Assembly (NCBI GenBank): GCA_045577655.1
Contig: JAZNIU010000027.1
Coordinates: 1-64,000, forward strand
DNA from: RGIG7450 sp045577655
GTDB lineage: Bacteria; Bacillota; Clostridia; RUG12999
Reading direction: 5' to 3'
DNA: 64,000 nt
Position numbers and translations under genes: made by a program. Within the stretch, counting starts at the first letter, position 1, and the number at the start of each line of letters is the position of its first letter. The notes beneath the pieces are model-generated. The model saw only the letters and a list, made by a program, of their open reading frames with translations, ran no database searches and was not told the DNA's origin. Shown one piece after another: positions 1 through 8,509 of the stretch.

Positions 1-594
1 GGAGCGATTATTTCTTCTGTTGTTCCGCCACTTAACAATGCTCTTGCGAAAGCTATAGAAAAGGTATATTCTGTTTCTCCTATGATAGTTGGACCGGGCA
101 TGAAAACAGGAATAAATCTGCTTGTTGACAATCCTGCTCAGGTTGGCGCAGATATTATATGCGGATGTGTTGCCGCCCATCATTTGTATGACGGTGCAAC
201 GCTTGTGCTTGATATGGGAACGGCGACAAAAATGATGGTTATAGATGAAGCGGGCGCGTTTATCGGAGTATCAATTATTCCCGGCGTTGAGATAAGTATG
301 CATGCTCTTGCAGATTCTGCTTCTCTTCTGCCACAGATTAGTCTTGAGGCGCCTGAAAAGGTTATTGCAAAAAATACCATTGAATGTATGCGTTCGGGTC
401 TTATTTTTGGTACTGCGAGTATGATAGACGGGATGATAGACCGCATTAAACAGGAAACAAAAATGGAATTTAACATTGTTGCAACAGGTGGACTTATGCA
501 TACTATTGTTAAACATTGTAAGCACGACATTATAAAAAACGAGAACCTGATTTTAGAAGGACTTTATGTCCTGTATAACAAGAATTGTAAATAA
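1..594 (+). CDS. coaX: Type III pantothenate kinase, 5' end outside the window
   Basis: The protein phosphorylates pantothenate with ATP, the first committed step of coenzyme A synthesis in the cytosol. The frame is open from base 1, so the true start lies upstream: 197 residues are visible where the family usually has about 255. What is visible fits CoaX: an ISSVVPP stretch at the very beginning, the phosphate-loop-like DMGTATKMM near visible residue 71, the GVSIIPG segment, and ATGGL near the C-terminus. The next gene is an ECF transporter S component, so a link to vitamin supply is possible, but it has its own likely promoter. Identification rests on motif recognition and is firm apart from the missing N-terminus. 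Confidence 0.9.
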   Translation, partial: GAIISSVVPPLNNALAKAIEKVYSVSPMIVGPGMKTGINLLVDNPAQVGADIICGCVAAHHLYDGATLVLDMGTATKMMVIDEAGAFIGVSIIPGVEISMHALADSASLLPQISLEAPEKVIAKNTIECMRSGLIFGTASMIDGMIDRIKQETKMEFNIVATGGLMHTIVKHCKHDIIKNENLILEGLYVLYNKNCK

Positions 595-612
595 AGCAAA
601 AAGCTTTATAAT
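585..612 (+). promoter_or_regulatory. Probable sigma-A promoter for the ECF S component
   Basis: TTGTAA at 585-590 and TATAAT at 607-612 are separated by 16 bases. The -35 overlaps the coaX stop region and the -10 lies 45 bases before the next start codon, so the transporter gene can be transcribed apart from coaX. Confidence 0.45.
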
Positions 613-656
613 ATTATGCGTTGCACCGTTTTTCGGGCGACAGCAAGGAGGATTTT

Positions 657-1253
657 ATGGTAAAAACAAAAACTAAAACAATGGTATTGGGAGCAGTACT
701 TACGGCACTCGTTTTCATTCTTCAATACCTTGGCTCTTTTATCAAACTGGGACCATTTTCCATTTCCCTTGTGCTCATACCTATTGTCATAGGTGCGGCA
801 ACCTGCGGAACTGCAATCAGTACATGGCTCGGATTTGTGTTTGGCGCAGCAGTTTTACTGTGCGGAGATGCGGCACCCTTTCTTGCCGCTCATGTTGCGG
901 GAACAATTATAACAGTTCTTGCAAAAGGACTTTTGTGCGGTCTTTGTGCCGGACTTGCCTATAAAGGCATATTTAATTTAACTGCAAAATTTTCTTCAGG
1001 AAAAAAAGGAAACACTTTCCTTTCGGTTGCTGTTGCAGCGATTATCTGTCCGATAGTAAATACAGGAGTATTTCTTCTTGGATGCCTTTTGTTTTTCATG
1101 CCTGTAATTGCTGAGTGGACTTTGGGAGCAGGGCTTGGACAAGATGTTGCAAGATATATGATATTTGTGCTTGTCGGAGCAAATTTCCTTGTGGAAATGC
1201 TATCCAACATAATCCTTTCTCCCGTGGCAACACACATAATAAAAAAATATTAA
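657..1253 (+). CDS. ECF transporter substrate-binding (S) component, substrate unknown
   Basis: A 198-residue integral membrane protein with about six hydrophobic segments, of the size and layout of S components of energy-coupling-factor vitamin transporters. Such proteins bind the vitamin and dock on a shared EcfA-EcfA'-EcfT module, which is not in the window. The start is placed at ATG 657 because AAGGAGG lies at 645-651, six bases upstream; an in-frame TTG at 621 would sit before that site. The gene follows coaX, so pantothenate is a reasonable guess for the substrate, but nothing in the sequence proves it. It ends just before a strong terminator. Confidence 0.75.
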   Translation: MVKTKTKTMVLGAVLTALVFILQYLGSFIKLGPFSISLVLIPIVIGAATCGTAISTWLGFVFGAAVLLCGDAAPFLAAHVAGTIITVLAKGLLCGLCAGLAYKGIFNLTAKFSSGKKGNTFLSVAVAAIICPIVNTGVFLLGCLLFFMPVIAEWTLGAGLGQDVARYMIFVLVGANFLVEMLSNIILSPVATHIIKKY

Positions 1254-1260
1254 AAATGTA

Positions 1261-1291
1261 AAAGTCTCCATCAACAGATGGGGACTTTTTA
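1261..1291 (+). terminator. Rho-independent terminator after the ECF S component
   Basis: Stem AAAGTCTCCATC (1261-1272) pairs with GATGGGGACTTT (1277-1288) around the loop AACA, with one G-T pair, and is followed by a T run. It separates the coaX/ECF region from the glycan cluster. Confidence 0.85.
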
Positions 1292-1292
1292 T

Positions 1293-1321
1293 TTGACTTT
1301 TATATAATGTTATGATAAACT
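1293..1321 (+). promoter_or_regulatory. Possible promoter of the glycan cluster
   Basis: TTGACT at 1293-1298 and TAAACT at 1316-1321 with a 17-base spacer and an extended TGA before the -10. It lies directly after the terminator and 68 bases before the first glycan gene. The -10 matches consensus at only four of six positions. Confidence 0.45.
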
Positions 1322-1389
1322 ATACTATGTATAAGTATAATTATAATTAAATATATTAGCAATCAAAATTATTGTTTGATGGTGATAGA

Positions 1390-2070
1390 ATGTATCAGAA
1401 ATTTTTTAAAAGGTTAATTGATATTTTATGTGCACTTGCGGCACTCATAGTTTTTGGATGGTTATACATAATAGTTGCGGTGCTTGTAAGAGTAAACCTT
1501 GGCAGTCCTGTTTTGTTCAAACAGGCAAGGCCGGGCAAAAACTGCAAAATTTTCTATCTGTATAAATTCCGCACAATGACTGACGAAAAAGATGAAAATG
1601 GTAACTTGCTTCCTGATGATGTCCGATTGACAAAATTTGGCAGGTTCCTCAGAAAAACAAGTCTCGACGAACTCCCAGAAGCCATAAACATTTTAAAAGG
1701 GGATATGAGTGTTGTTGGTCCACGTCCCCAGCTTGTACGGGATATGGTTTTCTTTGATGAAAATCAAATGAGGCGGCAAAGTGTTACTCCCGGTCTTACA
1801 GGTCTTGCGCAGATAAGCGGCAGAAATGGTATAACCTGGGAAGAAAAAATAGAGTTTGATTTAAAATACATAGAAAATATTACTTTTTTTGGTGATGTCA
1901 AGATTATTCTTCTGACTGTGTGGAAAGCATTTGTAAAAACAGAAGGCATTTCCCAGGAGGGTATGGATACTGCCGAGGATTATGGCGACTGGCTGCTCAG
2001 TATGGGAAAGATTGATGAGACTGAATATAATGAAAAACAAACCGAAGCAAAAAATGTGTTAAGGATGTAG
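1390..2070 (+). CDS. Undecaprenyl-phosphate sugar transferase (bacterial sugar transferase family)
   Basis: This enzyme family moves a sugar-1-phosphate from a nucleotide sugar to undecaprenyl phosphate, the priming step of surface polysaccharide or protein glycan assembly at the inner face of the membrane. The 226-residue protein has one N-terminal membrane segment, then the family hallmarks YKFRTM, a DELPE motif and GDMSVVGPRPQL. It is the short, single-domain type without the extra N-terminal membrane bundle. Start ATG 1390 is preferred, with a weak GGTGAT site upstream; an in-frame TTG at 1372 is less likely. It heads a run of eight same-strand genes for glycan assembly, in the usual position for a priming enzyme. 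Confidence 0.88.
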   Translation: MYQKFFKRLIDILCALAALIVFGWLYIIVAVLVRVNLGSPVLFKQARPGKNCKIFYLYKFRTMTDEKDENGNLLPDDVRLTKFGRFLRKTSLDELPEAINILKGDMSVVGPRPQLVRDMVFFDENQMRRQSVTPGLTGLAQISGRNGITWEEKIEFDLKYIENITFFGDVKIILLTVWKAFVKTEGISQEGMDTAEDYGDWLLSMGKIDETEYNEKQTEAKNVLRM

Positions 2071-2074
2071 TGTT

Positions 2075-2902
2075 ATGGAAAAATTAAAATTCTCCGTTTC
2101 AATGTGTGTGTACGGCAAAGATAATCCTCAGTGGTTTAAGGTTGCAGTAGACAGTGTTTTGAACCAAACCCGTCTTCCTAATGAGGTTGTTCTGATTGTA
2201 GACGGACCGGTCCCGGACGAGCTTGATTCTATTATCAAAAACTACGAGCAAATGGATATATTTAAGGTTATACGTCTTGAGACAAACCGTGGACACGGAG
2301 AGGCAAGGCGTATAGGTCTTGAAAATTGCAACAACAATCTGGTTGCACTTATGGATGCAGATGATATAAGCTGTTCTGACAGATTTGAAAAACAACTTGA
2401 AATGTTTGAAAAAGATAACGAGCTTGCAATCGTCGGCGGAAATATTACAGAGTTTATAGGTGACCCCGAAAATATTGTTGCACAACGTATCGTTCCATGT
2501 AATGATAAAGATATTAAAGAATATCTTAAAAAACGCTGCCCGATGAATCAGATGACAGTTATGTTTAAAAAAGATGGTGTTCAGTCGGTAGGAGGATATA
2601 TTGACTGGTATTGCGATGAGGACTATTATTTATGGATTAGGATGTGCCTTGCCGGACTAAAGTTTGCTAATTTGCCTGACATACTCGTTAATGTCAGAGT
2701 TGGAGCAGATATGTATCAGCGAAGAGGCGGGATAAAGTATTTTAAAAGTGAAGCAAAACTCCAGAGATTTATGCTTGATAAGAAAATTATTGGAACAGTT
2801 ACATATTTGAGCAATGTTTTAAAGCGTGTTATTGTTCAGGTGATGCTTCCCAATAAACTGCGTGGATGGGTGTTTAAAAAATTGGCGAGAAAGTCGGTGT
2901 GA
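2075..2902 (+). CDS. Family 2 glycosyltransferase
   Basis: A 275-residue GT-A fold glycosyltransferase, predicted to add one sugar from a nucleotide donor to the lipid-linked glycan. The N-terminus FSVSMCVYGKDNPQW starts the nucleotide-binding fold. A metal-binding MDADD follows near residue 90, and a YCDEDYYLW stretch near residue 185 supplies the usual ED acceptor-side motif. The donor sugar cannot be read from the sequence. It lies 4 bases after the priming transferase and overlaps the LicD gene start by 4 bases, so translation is probably coupled. Confidence 0.85.
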   Translation: MEKLKFSVSMCVYGKDNPQWFKVAVDSVLNQTRLPNEVVLIVDGPVPDELDSIIKNYEQMDIFKVIRLETNRGHGEARRIGLENCNNNLVALMDADDISCSDRFEKQLEMFEKDNELAIVGGNITEFIGDPENIVAQRIVPCNDKDIKEYLKKRCPMNQMTVMFKKDGVQSVGGYIDWYCDEDYYLWIRMCLAGLKFANLPDILVNVRVGADMYQRRGGIKYFKSEAKLQRFMLDKKIIGTVTYLSNVLKRVIVQVMLPNKLRGWVFKKLARKSV

Positions 2903-3717
2903 TTATGACGGAACTTCAAAGTAGGCTGCTCTGCGTTTTAAAATGGTTTCATGAATTGTGTAAGAAAGAAAATTTAGTTTATTATGCACAGGGGGGAACA
3001 GTTTTAGGGGCCGTAAGGCATAAAGGATTTATTCCTTGGGATGATGATATTGATGTTGGAATGCCAAGAAAGGATTATGAAAAGTTTATAAAATTATCAG
3101 AGAAGGTAAATAAACATTCACAGTTTATCATTGAATTTTCCGGCAAAAAAAAGGATTTTGTATATCCGTATTGTAAGATTTACGATCGGACAACAACTTT
3201 AGTGGAAAATACAAGATACAAGACAAAAAGGGGAATTTATATTGATGTATTTCCTATTGATGGAATAGGAAATACACTAGAAGAAAGTATTAACAACTTC
3301 AAAAAAGTGGACAAGATGATTAATTTGCTTTGCACAAGAGTTTGTGCGATACGAAAAGAAAGAAGTTGGTATAAAAACATTGCGATATTATTATCACGAT
3401 GTATCCCCGAAAGTATGTTTAGTACGTTGGATTTAATGAAGAAAATTGAAACCTTAAGTAAGCAAAAAGAATACGACAAGTATGATTTTGTAGCAAATCT
3501 ATGTGGCAATTGGCATGAAAAAGAAATAATGGATAAGAAATGGGTTGAAAAGCCTATTCTATGCAAGTTTGAAAATATGCAGATTTTTATCCCCGGAAAT
3601 TACGATGCATATCTTACAAGAATGTATGGCGATTATATGAAATTGCCGCCGATAGAAAAAAGATGTACGCATCATGATTTTTTGTATATTGATTTGAATA
3701 AGTCATTTATGAAATAG
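2899..3717 (+). CDS. LicD family phosphotransferase
   Basis: LicD proteins transfer a phospho-alcohol group (phosphocholine in the founding members) from a CDP-activated donor onto a surface glycan. The 272-residue protein carries the complete signature near residues 28-60: YYAQGGTVLGAVRHKGFIPW followed by DDDIDVGMPR, the metal- and nucleotide-binding core of this nucleotidyltransferase-like fold. GTG 2899 overlaps the previous stop by four bases; ATG 2905 is an alternative. The next gene is TagD, which makes CDP-glycerol, so the donor here may be CDP-glycerol rather than CDP-choline (inference). By eye the gene looks more AT-rich than its neighbours, compatible with separate acquisition. Confidence 0.85.
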   Translation: MIMTELQSRLLCVLKWFHELCKKENLVYYAQGGTVLGAVRHKGFIPWDDDIDVGMPRKDYEKFIKLSEKVNKHSQFIIEFSGKKKDFVYPYCKIYDRTTTLVENTRYKTKRGIYIDVFPIDGIGNTLEESINNFKKVDKMINLLCTRVCAIRKERSWYKNIAILLSRCIPESMFSTLDLMKKIETLSKQKEYDKYDFVANLCGNWHEKEIMDKKWVEKPILCKFENMQIFIPGNYDAYLTRMYGDYMKLPPIEKRCTHHDFLYIDLNKSFMK

Positions 3718-3726
3718 GAGGTTTTT

Positions 3727-4128
3727 ATGAAAAGAGTAATAACTTACGGAACATATGATTTGCTGCATTACGGACATATACTTTTGTTGAAACGAGCTAA
3801 GGAATTGGGGGACTATTTGATTGTTTGTCTTTCTACAGACGAGTTTAATGAAAATATGAAGAATAAAAAAACGTATTTTTCTTATGAACATAGAAAAAAA
3901 CTTCTTGAAGCAGTTCGCTATGTTGATCTGGTTGTTCCTGAAGAAAATTGGGAACAAAAAATTGATGATGTCAGAAAATATGACTGCGACATTTTTGTTA
4001 TGGGGGATGACTGGAAAGGAAAATTTGATTTTTTGAAAGATTATTGTGAAGTGGTGTATCTGGAGCGAACACCGGAAATATCTACAACTAAAATAAAGCA
4101 GGACTTAAAAATAGAGAGGGAAAAATAA
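3727..4128 (+). CDS. tagD: Glycerol-3-phosphate cytidylyltransferase
   Basis: The enzyme makes CDP-glycerol from CTP and sn-glycerol-3-phosphate, the donor of glycerol phosphate units in wall teichoic acids and other decorated glycans. At 133 residues it has the normal TagD size. Both family signatures are present: HYGH near residue 16 within a YGTYDLLHYGHILL stretch, and RTPEISTT near residue 118, a variant of RTxGISTT. AGGAGG at 3717-3722 precedes ATG 3727. No TagF/TarF polymerase or TagB primase lies in the window, so the CDP-glycerol is either used elsewhere or by the adjacent LicD protein. Confidence 0.92.
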   Translation: MKRVITYGTYDLLHYGHILLLKRAKELGDYLIVCLSTDEFNENMKNKKTYFSYEHRKKLLEAVRYVDLVVPEENWEQKIDDVRKYDCDIFVMGDDWKGKFDFLKDYCEVVYLERTPEISTTKIKQDLKIEREK

Positions 4129-4129
4129 T

Positions 4130-4966
4130 ATGGCTGAAAAAAGGTCCTTTGAAATTTTGTGTGCAACGATGCACCAAAATGACTTTTCTAAGATAAAAGA
4201 AATGAATATTCACTCTGATGTGGTTTTTGCAAACCAGTGTGACACTACCTCTTATGATGAATGCGAATTTGAAGGTAAAAAAGCAAAAATGATTTCCACT
4301 CAGACAAGAGGAGTAGGTGTGAACCGTAACCTTGCACTTTTGTATGCAAGCGGAGATGTTTGTCTTTTTGCAGATGATGACGTTGTTTATAGCGACGATA
4401 TGGAAGAAAAGGTGGTATCAGAATTTGAAGATCACCCCGATGCTGACATTATAATTTTTCATTTTGAATCCGACAGCAAGGATAGGGTTCCGAAGAAATA
4501 CCCGAAAACAAAAAAATGCGGGAGATTTTCAAAAATGTCCTGGGGCGCCGTGAGGGTTGCATTCAGACTTGAAAAGGTTAGAAGGGCAAATCTCTGGTTT
4601 ACCACACTTTTTGGCGGTGGATGCATTTTCCCGTCGGGAGAGGACAGTATGTGGCTTAATGATGCTAAAAAAAGCGGGCTTAATTTTTATGTTTCAAAAG
4701 AAACAATAGGAAAGGTTTCTTATGCAACATCCACATGGTTTACAGGATATGATGAGAAAATGTTTTACGGAAAAGGTGCTTTTTATAAAGCAATACATCC
4801 AAAAACGTTATTATTGTGGATGATTTATTTTTGCCTCAGGACGAGAAAATTATCCGGAATGTCGGACTTTAACAAGTTGAAATGGATGATTTACGGTATT
4901 GATGGCTACAAAAAAATGATGACTTATAATGATTACTGCAGTTATCTAAAAGAAAAAAATGGATGA
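4130..4966 (+). CDS. Glycosyltransferase, family 2-like
   Basis: A 278-residue cytosolic protein with a GT-A type core: RGVGVNRNLAL near residue 63 followed by CLFADDDVVYS near residue 80, where the acidic triplet is the expected metal and nucleotide-sugar site. A later GGCIFPSGEDS stretch corresponds to the acceptor-side acidic motif. The extreme N-terminus (FEILCATMHQND) is unlike ordinary family 2 enzymes but is seen in capsule-type glycosyltransferases from gut Firmicutes. It begins one base after the tagD stop. Donor and acceptor are unknown. Confidence 0.72.
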   Translation: MAEKRSFEILCATMHQNDFSKIKEMNIHSDVVFANQCDTTSYDECEFEGKKAKMISTQTRGVGVNRNLALLYASGDVCLFADDDVVYSDDMEEKVVSEFEDHPDADIIIFHFESDSKDRVPKKYPKTKKCGRFSKMSWGAVRVAFRLEKVRRANLWFTTLFGGGCIFPSGEDSMWLNDAKKSGLNFYVSKETIGKVSYATSTWFTGYDEKMFYGKGAFYKAIHPKTLLLWMIYFCLRTRKLSGMSDFNKLKWMIYGIDGYKKMMTYNDYCSYLKEKNG

Positions 4967-4985
4967 TTAAAGAAGGAATAAAAAT

Positions 4986-6056
4986 ATGAAGTATTCGATT
5001 ATTACCATTCATCATATTCATAACTTCGGGTCTGTTTTTCAGGCATATTCTCTTTACAAGTTTCTGTCACAAAAGGGGTATGATGCTGAAATTATTGATT
5101 ATCAGCCGTCATACTACAAAACCGGCAGGAATAAATTAAAATCACTTGTCGGCAAGATGATAAATCTTAAAGATTATATAAAAAGAGAAAAAAAGTTTGC
5201 ACGGTTTATAAAAAAAAATGACAGGCTGTCTTCTGAAAAGTTCACTGATTACAAGCAACTGTGCAAATATTATAACAAAAAAGAGAATGTTTTTATTGCA
5301 GGTGGAGACCAGCTCTGGAACAATTATCATCCATGCGGAAATGATGAAGCATACAAACTTTTGTTTACCGACAGTAAAAGAAAAATTGCCTATGGAACAA
5401 GCATGGGCAGAGATAATTTTTCTGAGGATGATCTGAAAAAACTGGCAGAACAAACGGCAGATTTTAAGCAAATTATGATTCGCGAAAAATCGACTGTTTC
5501 GATGCTTCAAAAACACACTAAGACCACTGTTATGCATGTAATAGATCCTGTTGGCCTTATAGATATTAAAGAGTTTGAAAAGCTTGCCGTAAAGCCGGAT
5601 ATAAAAGAGCCTTATGCGGTTATGTATCTGGCAGATTCGGGGGAACTCCTAGATGAAGCTGTGAAAATTCTTTCGGAAAAACTAAACCTTAAAGTTGTTC
5701 ATATTTGTGGGTTCAGAAAAAAATGTGAGTGCGACTTTTTCCTTAAAGACTCGGGACCTGAAGAAATTTTAGGATATATTATGAATGCCGAGTTTGTTAT
5801 TTCAGCCTCGTTTCATGCAACCATGTTTTCGATTTTGTTTAACAAGCCGTTCGCATCACTGCTTCCCGGAAGCAATACCAATGCGAGAATTGAAGATATT
5901 CTTCGATTGTGCGGGCTTGAGGACAGAATTGTCAGGGATGAACAGTCACTCGAATGCATAACAAATCAAATTGACTGGGAACAGGTCAACGAAAAAATAG
6001 AAAAATTAAAAATTGAGTCGGCCAGTAAACTGACAGAGGCACTTAATAATATTTGA
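4986..6056 (+). CDS. Polysaccharide pyruvyl transferase family protein
   Basis: Members of this family transfer a pyruvate ketal from phosphoenolpyruvate onto a sugar of a surface polymer, giving it a negative charge; CsaB and WcaK are named relatives. The 356-residue protein starts with the typical HNFGSVFQAYSLYKFL segment (residues 11-26), carries AGGDQLWNNY near residue 105, and has the C-terminal SASFHATMFSILFNKPF motif near residues 278-294 with its conserved His. It is immediately followed by a glycosyltransferase and then an FrhB-like iron-sulfur protein, a combination repeatedly seen in polysaccharide clusters. Confidence 0.85.
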   Translation: MKYSIITIHHIHNFGSVFQAYSLYKFLSQKGYDAEIIDYQPSYYKTGRNKLKSLVGKMINLKDYIKREKKFARFIKKNDRLSSEKFTDYKQLCKYYNKKENVFIAGGDQLWNNYHPCGNDEAYKLLFTDSKRKIAYGTSMGRDNFSEDDLKKLAEQTADFKQIMIREKSTVSMLQKHTKTTVMHVIDPVGLIDIKEFEKLAVKPDIKEPYAVMYLADSGELLDEAVKILSEKLNLKVVHICGFRKKCECDFFLKDSGPEEILGYIMNAEFVISASFHATMFSILFNKPFASLLPGSNTNARIEDILRLCGLEDRIVRDEQSLECITNQIDWEQVNEKIEKLKIESASKLTEALNNI

Positions 6057-6070
6057 AAAGAGAATGAACT

Positions 6071-7288
6071 ATGAATGTAATATATTTATCAAGCGGTTGT
6101 TCGAATGAAAAATTTGCTGAACTGCGGAACAAAGGTATCACAAAAAAGATGCCGCAGGCACAAAAATATCACCACCTTCTGATGGAGGGAATAGCGGAAA
6201 ATATTGATGGTGAACTGGTGTCCATTTCGGCAATCCCTGTGAATCGACAGTGGACAAAACAGGTGTTGTTTCGCAGAGAAGAGGAAATTGTCGGTAAAAT
6301 ACGATATATTTATGACTCCTTTATCAATTCTATGTTTTTAAGGCAGTATACTCGATATATTGGAGCATTAAAAAATATTAAAAAGCTTTGCAGTAAGAAT
6401 AATGACTGGGTGATTATCTGTGACGTTTTGAATCAGTCTTTGGCTAATGCCGCCCGCAAGGCAGGTAAGAAATATCATATTCCTGTGATTGGTATTGTTA
6501 CGGATGTGCCGGGACACTCTGCTGGGGCACGTATAAAAAACCAGCCTTTTATAATCAGAAAAATAGCCAAACTGTCATCAAAAATGGCACAGGCCAACCT
6601 GCATAAATACAATGCTTATTTGCTTCTTACTGAAGAAATGAACAAGGTTGTTAATGGCAAAAACAGACCATACATTGTACTTGAAGGTCAGTCGGATGTT
6701 AATATGTCTTGCAGGGAAAATAAAATAGAAAACAAGACAGACCCAAAGATTATTATGTATGCCGGCGGCATTCATACAGAATTTGGGATAAAACGGATGG
6801 TAAATGCATTTGTTTCTGGCGGGTTTGAAGGATGGCAACTACATATTTACGGCGATGGAAACTACCAGAATGAGTTGAAAGATTTAGCAGAAAAAAATGA
6901 ACAGATAAAATACTTTGGGATAAGACCAAATAGTGAAATTGTTGAAAACCAGCTTAATGCAAGTTTGCTTGTTAACCCCAGACTTACCGACGCGGAGTAT
7001 GTTAAATATTCATTCCCTTCCAAGACAATGGAATGCATGGCTTCTGGAACCCCGCTTCTGACAACAAAGCTTCCGGGGATGCCCCCGGAATATTATGATT
7101 TTGTATATTTCTTTGAAGAAGAAACCGAGGAAGGTATGCTTAAGGCTTTCCGCAAGGTTCTGTCAGTTCCGGCAGAAGAAATGCATTCGTTTGGTATGAA
7201 AGCCAAAGAGTTTGTACTTACAGAAAAAAATAATATCTGCCAGGCTAAAAAATTGGTTGATTTTGCAGCTGGGTTGAGGGTGAATTAG
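6071..7288 (+). CDS. Glycosyltransferase, GT-B fold (family 4-like)
   Basis: A 405-residue two-domain glycosyltransferase. The C-terminal half opens with IIMYAGGIHTEFGIKRMV near residue 230 and contains SFPSKTMECMASGTPLL near residues 315-331, the nucleotide-sugar-binding E-containing motif of GT4 enzymes. The N-terminal half lacks a clean family signature. No membrane segments or signal peptide are apparent. Fifteen bases separate it from the pyruvyl transferase and two from the following iron-sulfur protein, so it belongs to the same transcript. Confidence 0.8.
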   Translation: MNVIYLSSGCSNEKFAELRNKGITKKMPQAQKYHHLLMEGIAENIDGELVSISAIPVNRQWTKQVLFRREEEIVGKIRYIYDSFINSMFLRQYTRYIGALKNIKKLCSKNNDWVIICDVLNQSLANAARKAGKKYHIPVIGIVTDVPGHSAGARIKNQPFIIRKIAKLSSKMAQANLHKYNAYLLLTEEMNKVVNGKNRPYIVLEGQSDVNMSCRENKIENKTDPKIIMYAGGIHTEFGIKRMVNAFVSGGFEGWQLHIYGDGNYQNELKDLAEKNEQIKYFGIRPNSEIVENQLNASLLVNPRLTDAEYVKYSFPSKTMECMASGTPLLTTKLPGMPPEYYDFVYFFEEETEEGMLKAFRKVLSVPAEEMHSFGMKAKEFVLTEKNNICQAKKLVDFAAGLRVN

Positions 7289-7290
7289 AT

Positions 7291-8502
7291 ATGGCAAATG
7301 AAAAAAGTATTATACAAATAAATACTTTGGATTGCATGGGATGTGGTCTGTGTTCGGAGATTTGCCCAAAACGGTGCATATCAATGATTCCGGATGATGA
7401 AGGATTTCTTGCTCCAAAGATTGATGCAGAAATGTGTATTGATTGTGGGGTATGCCTTAAAAACTGCCCTGCAGCCAATGCGGCAGACAGTTTGTTTTTC
7501 GGCGAGCCTCGTAGTTATTTCTGCGGAACTATAAAGGATGATGATATTCTGCTTAAAAGCTCATCCGGGGGTGTTTTTGGTGTTCTTGCGAAGCATATTC
7601 TTGGCAAAAAAGGCTATGTTTGTGGATGTATTTATAATGATGATATGATGGCGGTTCACGCCGTTACCAATGACAACGCTGTTGTAGAGAAAATGTATGG
7701 ATCCAAGTATGTGCAGAGTAGAAGTGACGAGTGTTTTGCTGAAATAAAAGACAAGCTTGATTTGGGTGAGAAATTGCTTTTCACGGGTACTGCATGCCAG
7801 ATTGCTGCTCTTCGCATATATCTTCGGAAAAAATATGACAATCTGATTTGTGTTGAGATTTTATGTCATGGAGTACCGAGCCCGATGTTTTTCCGAAAGT
7901 ATGTGAAATATCTGGAGAAAAAACTGCACGGAAGGATTGAAAGCGTTCAGTTTCGCAACAAGGAAAAGCATGGATGGGGAAGCGAACACAGAACCTGTGT
8001 GGTCTATAATAAGAACGGAAAACAGAAAAAATACAGACCAATATTACCTGCATATTTCAGTGCCTTTTTCTATGGCATAAATTTGAGAGAATCCTGTTAC
8101 CTTTGCAAGTTTGCGAAACCTGACAGGATAGCCGACCTTACCATAGGGGATTTTTGGGGCTCGTGGGAAAAATTCGGCAAAAGGTTTACAGAAGGTATTT
8201 CGGTTGTTGGCATAAACAGTGAAAAAGGGCAAGACCTTATTGGAGAAGTGAAAGAAGAGTTTTCTCTCTTTGAAATACTTGGGAAAAATGAAGCTGTGCG
8301 TTCAAACGACAATTTTGAACATCCTATTAAACGTCCACCGGAACGCGATTGTTTTTATAATGGTTTTGAGAAAAAATACAAGGGCGCCTGGAAAAAAGCA
8401 TATTTTACAAAAACCTACCGAAAGAAAACATTAGCTTCAGTTTACGGGGCGCTGGTGCCTGCAAAATGGCGATATCTTAGACATAAGCTAAAGAAGAGAT
8501 AA
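7291..8502 (+). CDS. FrhB-like iron-sulfur protein of a polysaccharide cluster
   Basis: A 403-residue protein with two ferredoxin-like [4Fe-4S] motifs near the N-terminus (CMGCGLCSEICPKRC and CIDCGVCLKNCP) followed by domains related to the beta subunit of F420-reducing hydrogenase (FrhB), recognisable from SSSGGVFGVLAKHIL, FTGTACQIAALR and GDFWGSW. Clostridia are not expected to make F420, so the name F420 hydrogenase would mislead; FrhB relatives more generally are flavin and iron-sulfur electron carriers. Its place beside a pyruvyl transferase and glycosyltransferases suggests a redox step in glycan synthesis, but the reaction is unknown. Confidence 0.8.
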   Translation: MANEKSIIQINTLDCMGCGLCSEICPKRCISMIPDDEGFLAPKIDAEMCIDCGVCLKNCPAANAADSLFFGEPRSYFCGTIKDDDILLKSSSGGVFGVLAKHILGKKGYVCGCIYNDDMMAVHAVTNDNAVVEKMYGSKYVQSRSDECFAEIKDKLDLGEKLLFTGTACQIAALRIYLRKKYDNLICVEILCHGVPSPMFFRKYVKYLEKKLHGRIESVQFRNKEKHGWGSEHRTCVVYNKNGKQKKYRPILPAYFSAFFYGINLRESCYLCKFAKPDRIADLTIGDFWGSWEKFGKRFTEGISVVGINSEKGQDLIGEVKEEFSLFEILGKNEAVRSNDNFEHPIKRPPERDCFYNGFEKKYKGAWKKAYFTKTYRKKTLASVYGALVPAKWRYLRHKLKKR

Positions 8503-8509
8503 AGAGAAT

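Noticed and set aside
7291..8502. Annotation as true F420-reducing hydrogenase
   Set aside because: The domains are FrhB-like, but there are no hydrogenase subunits nearby and the setting is a glycan cluster. Kept as an FrhB-like protein of unknown reaction.
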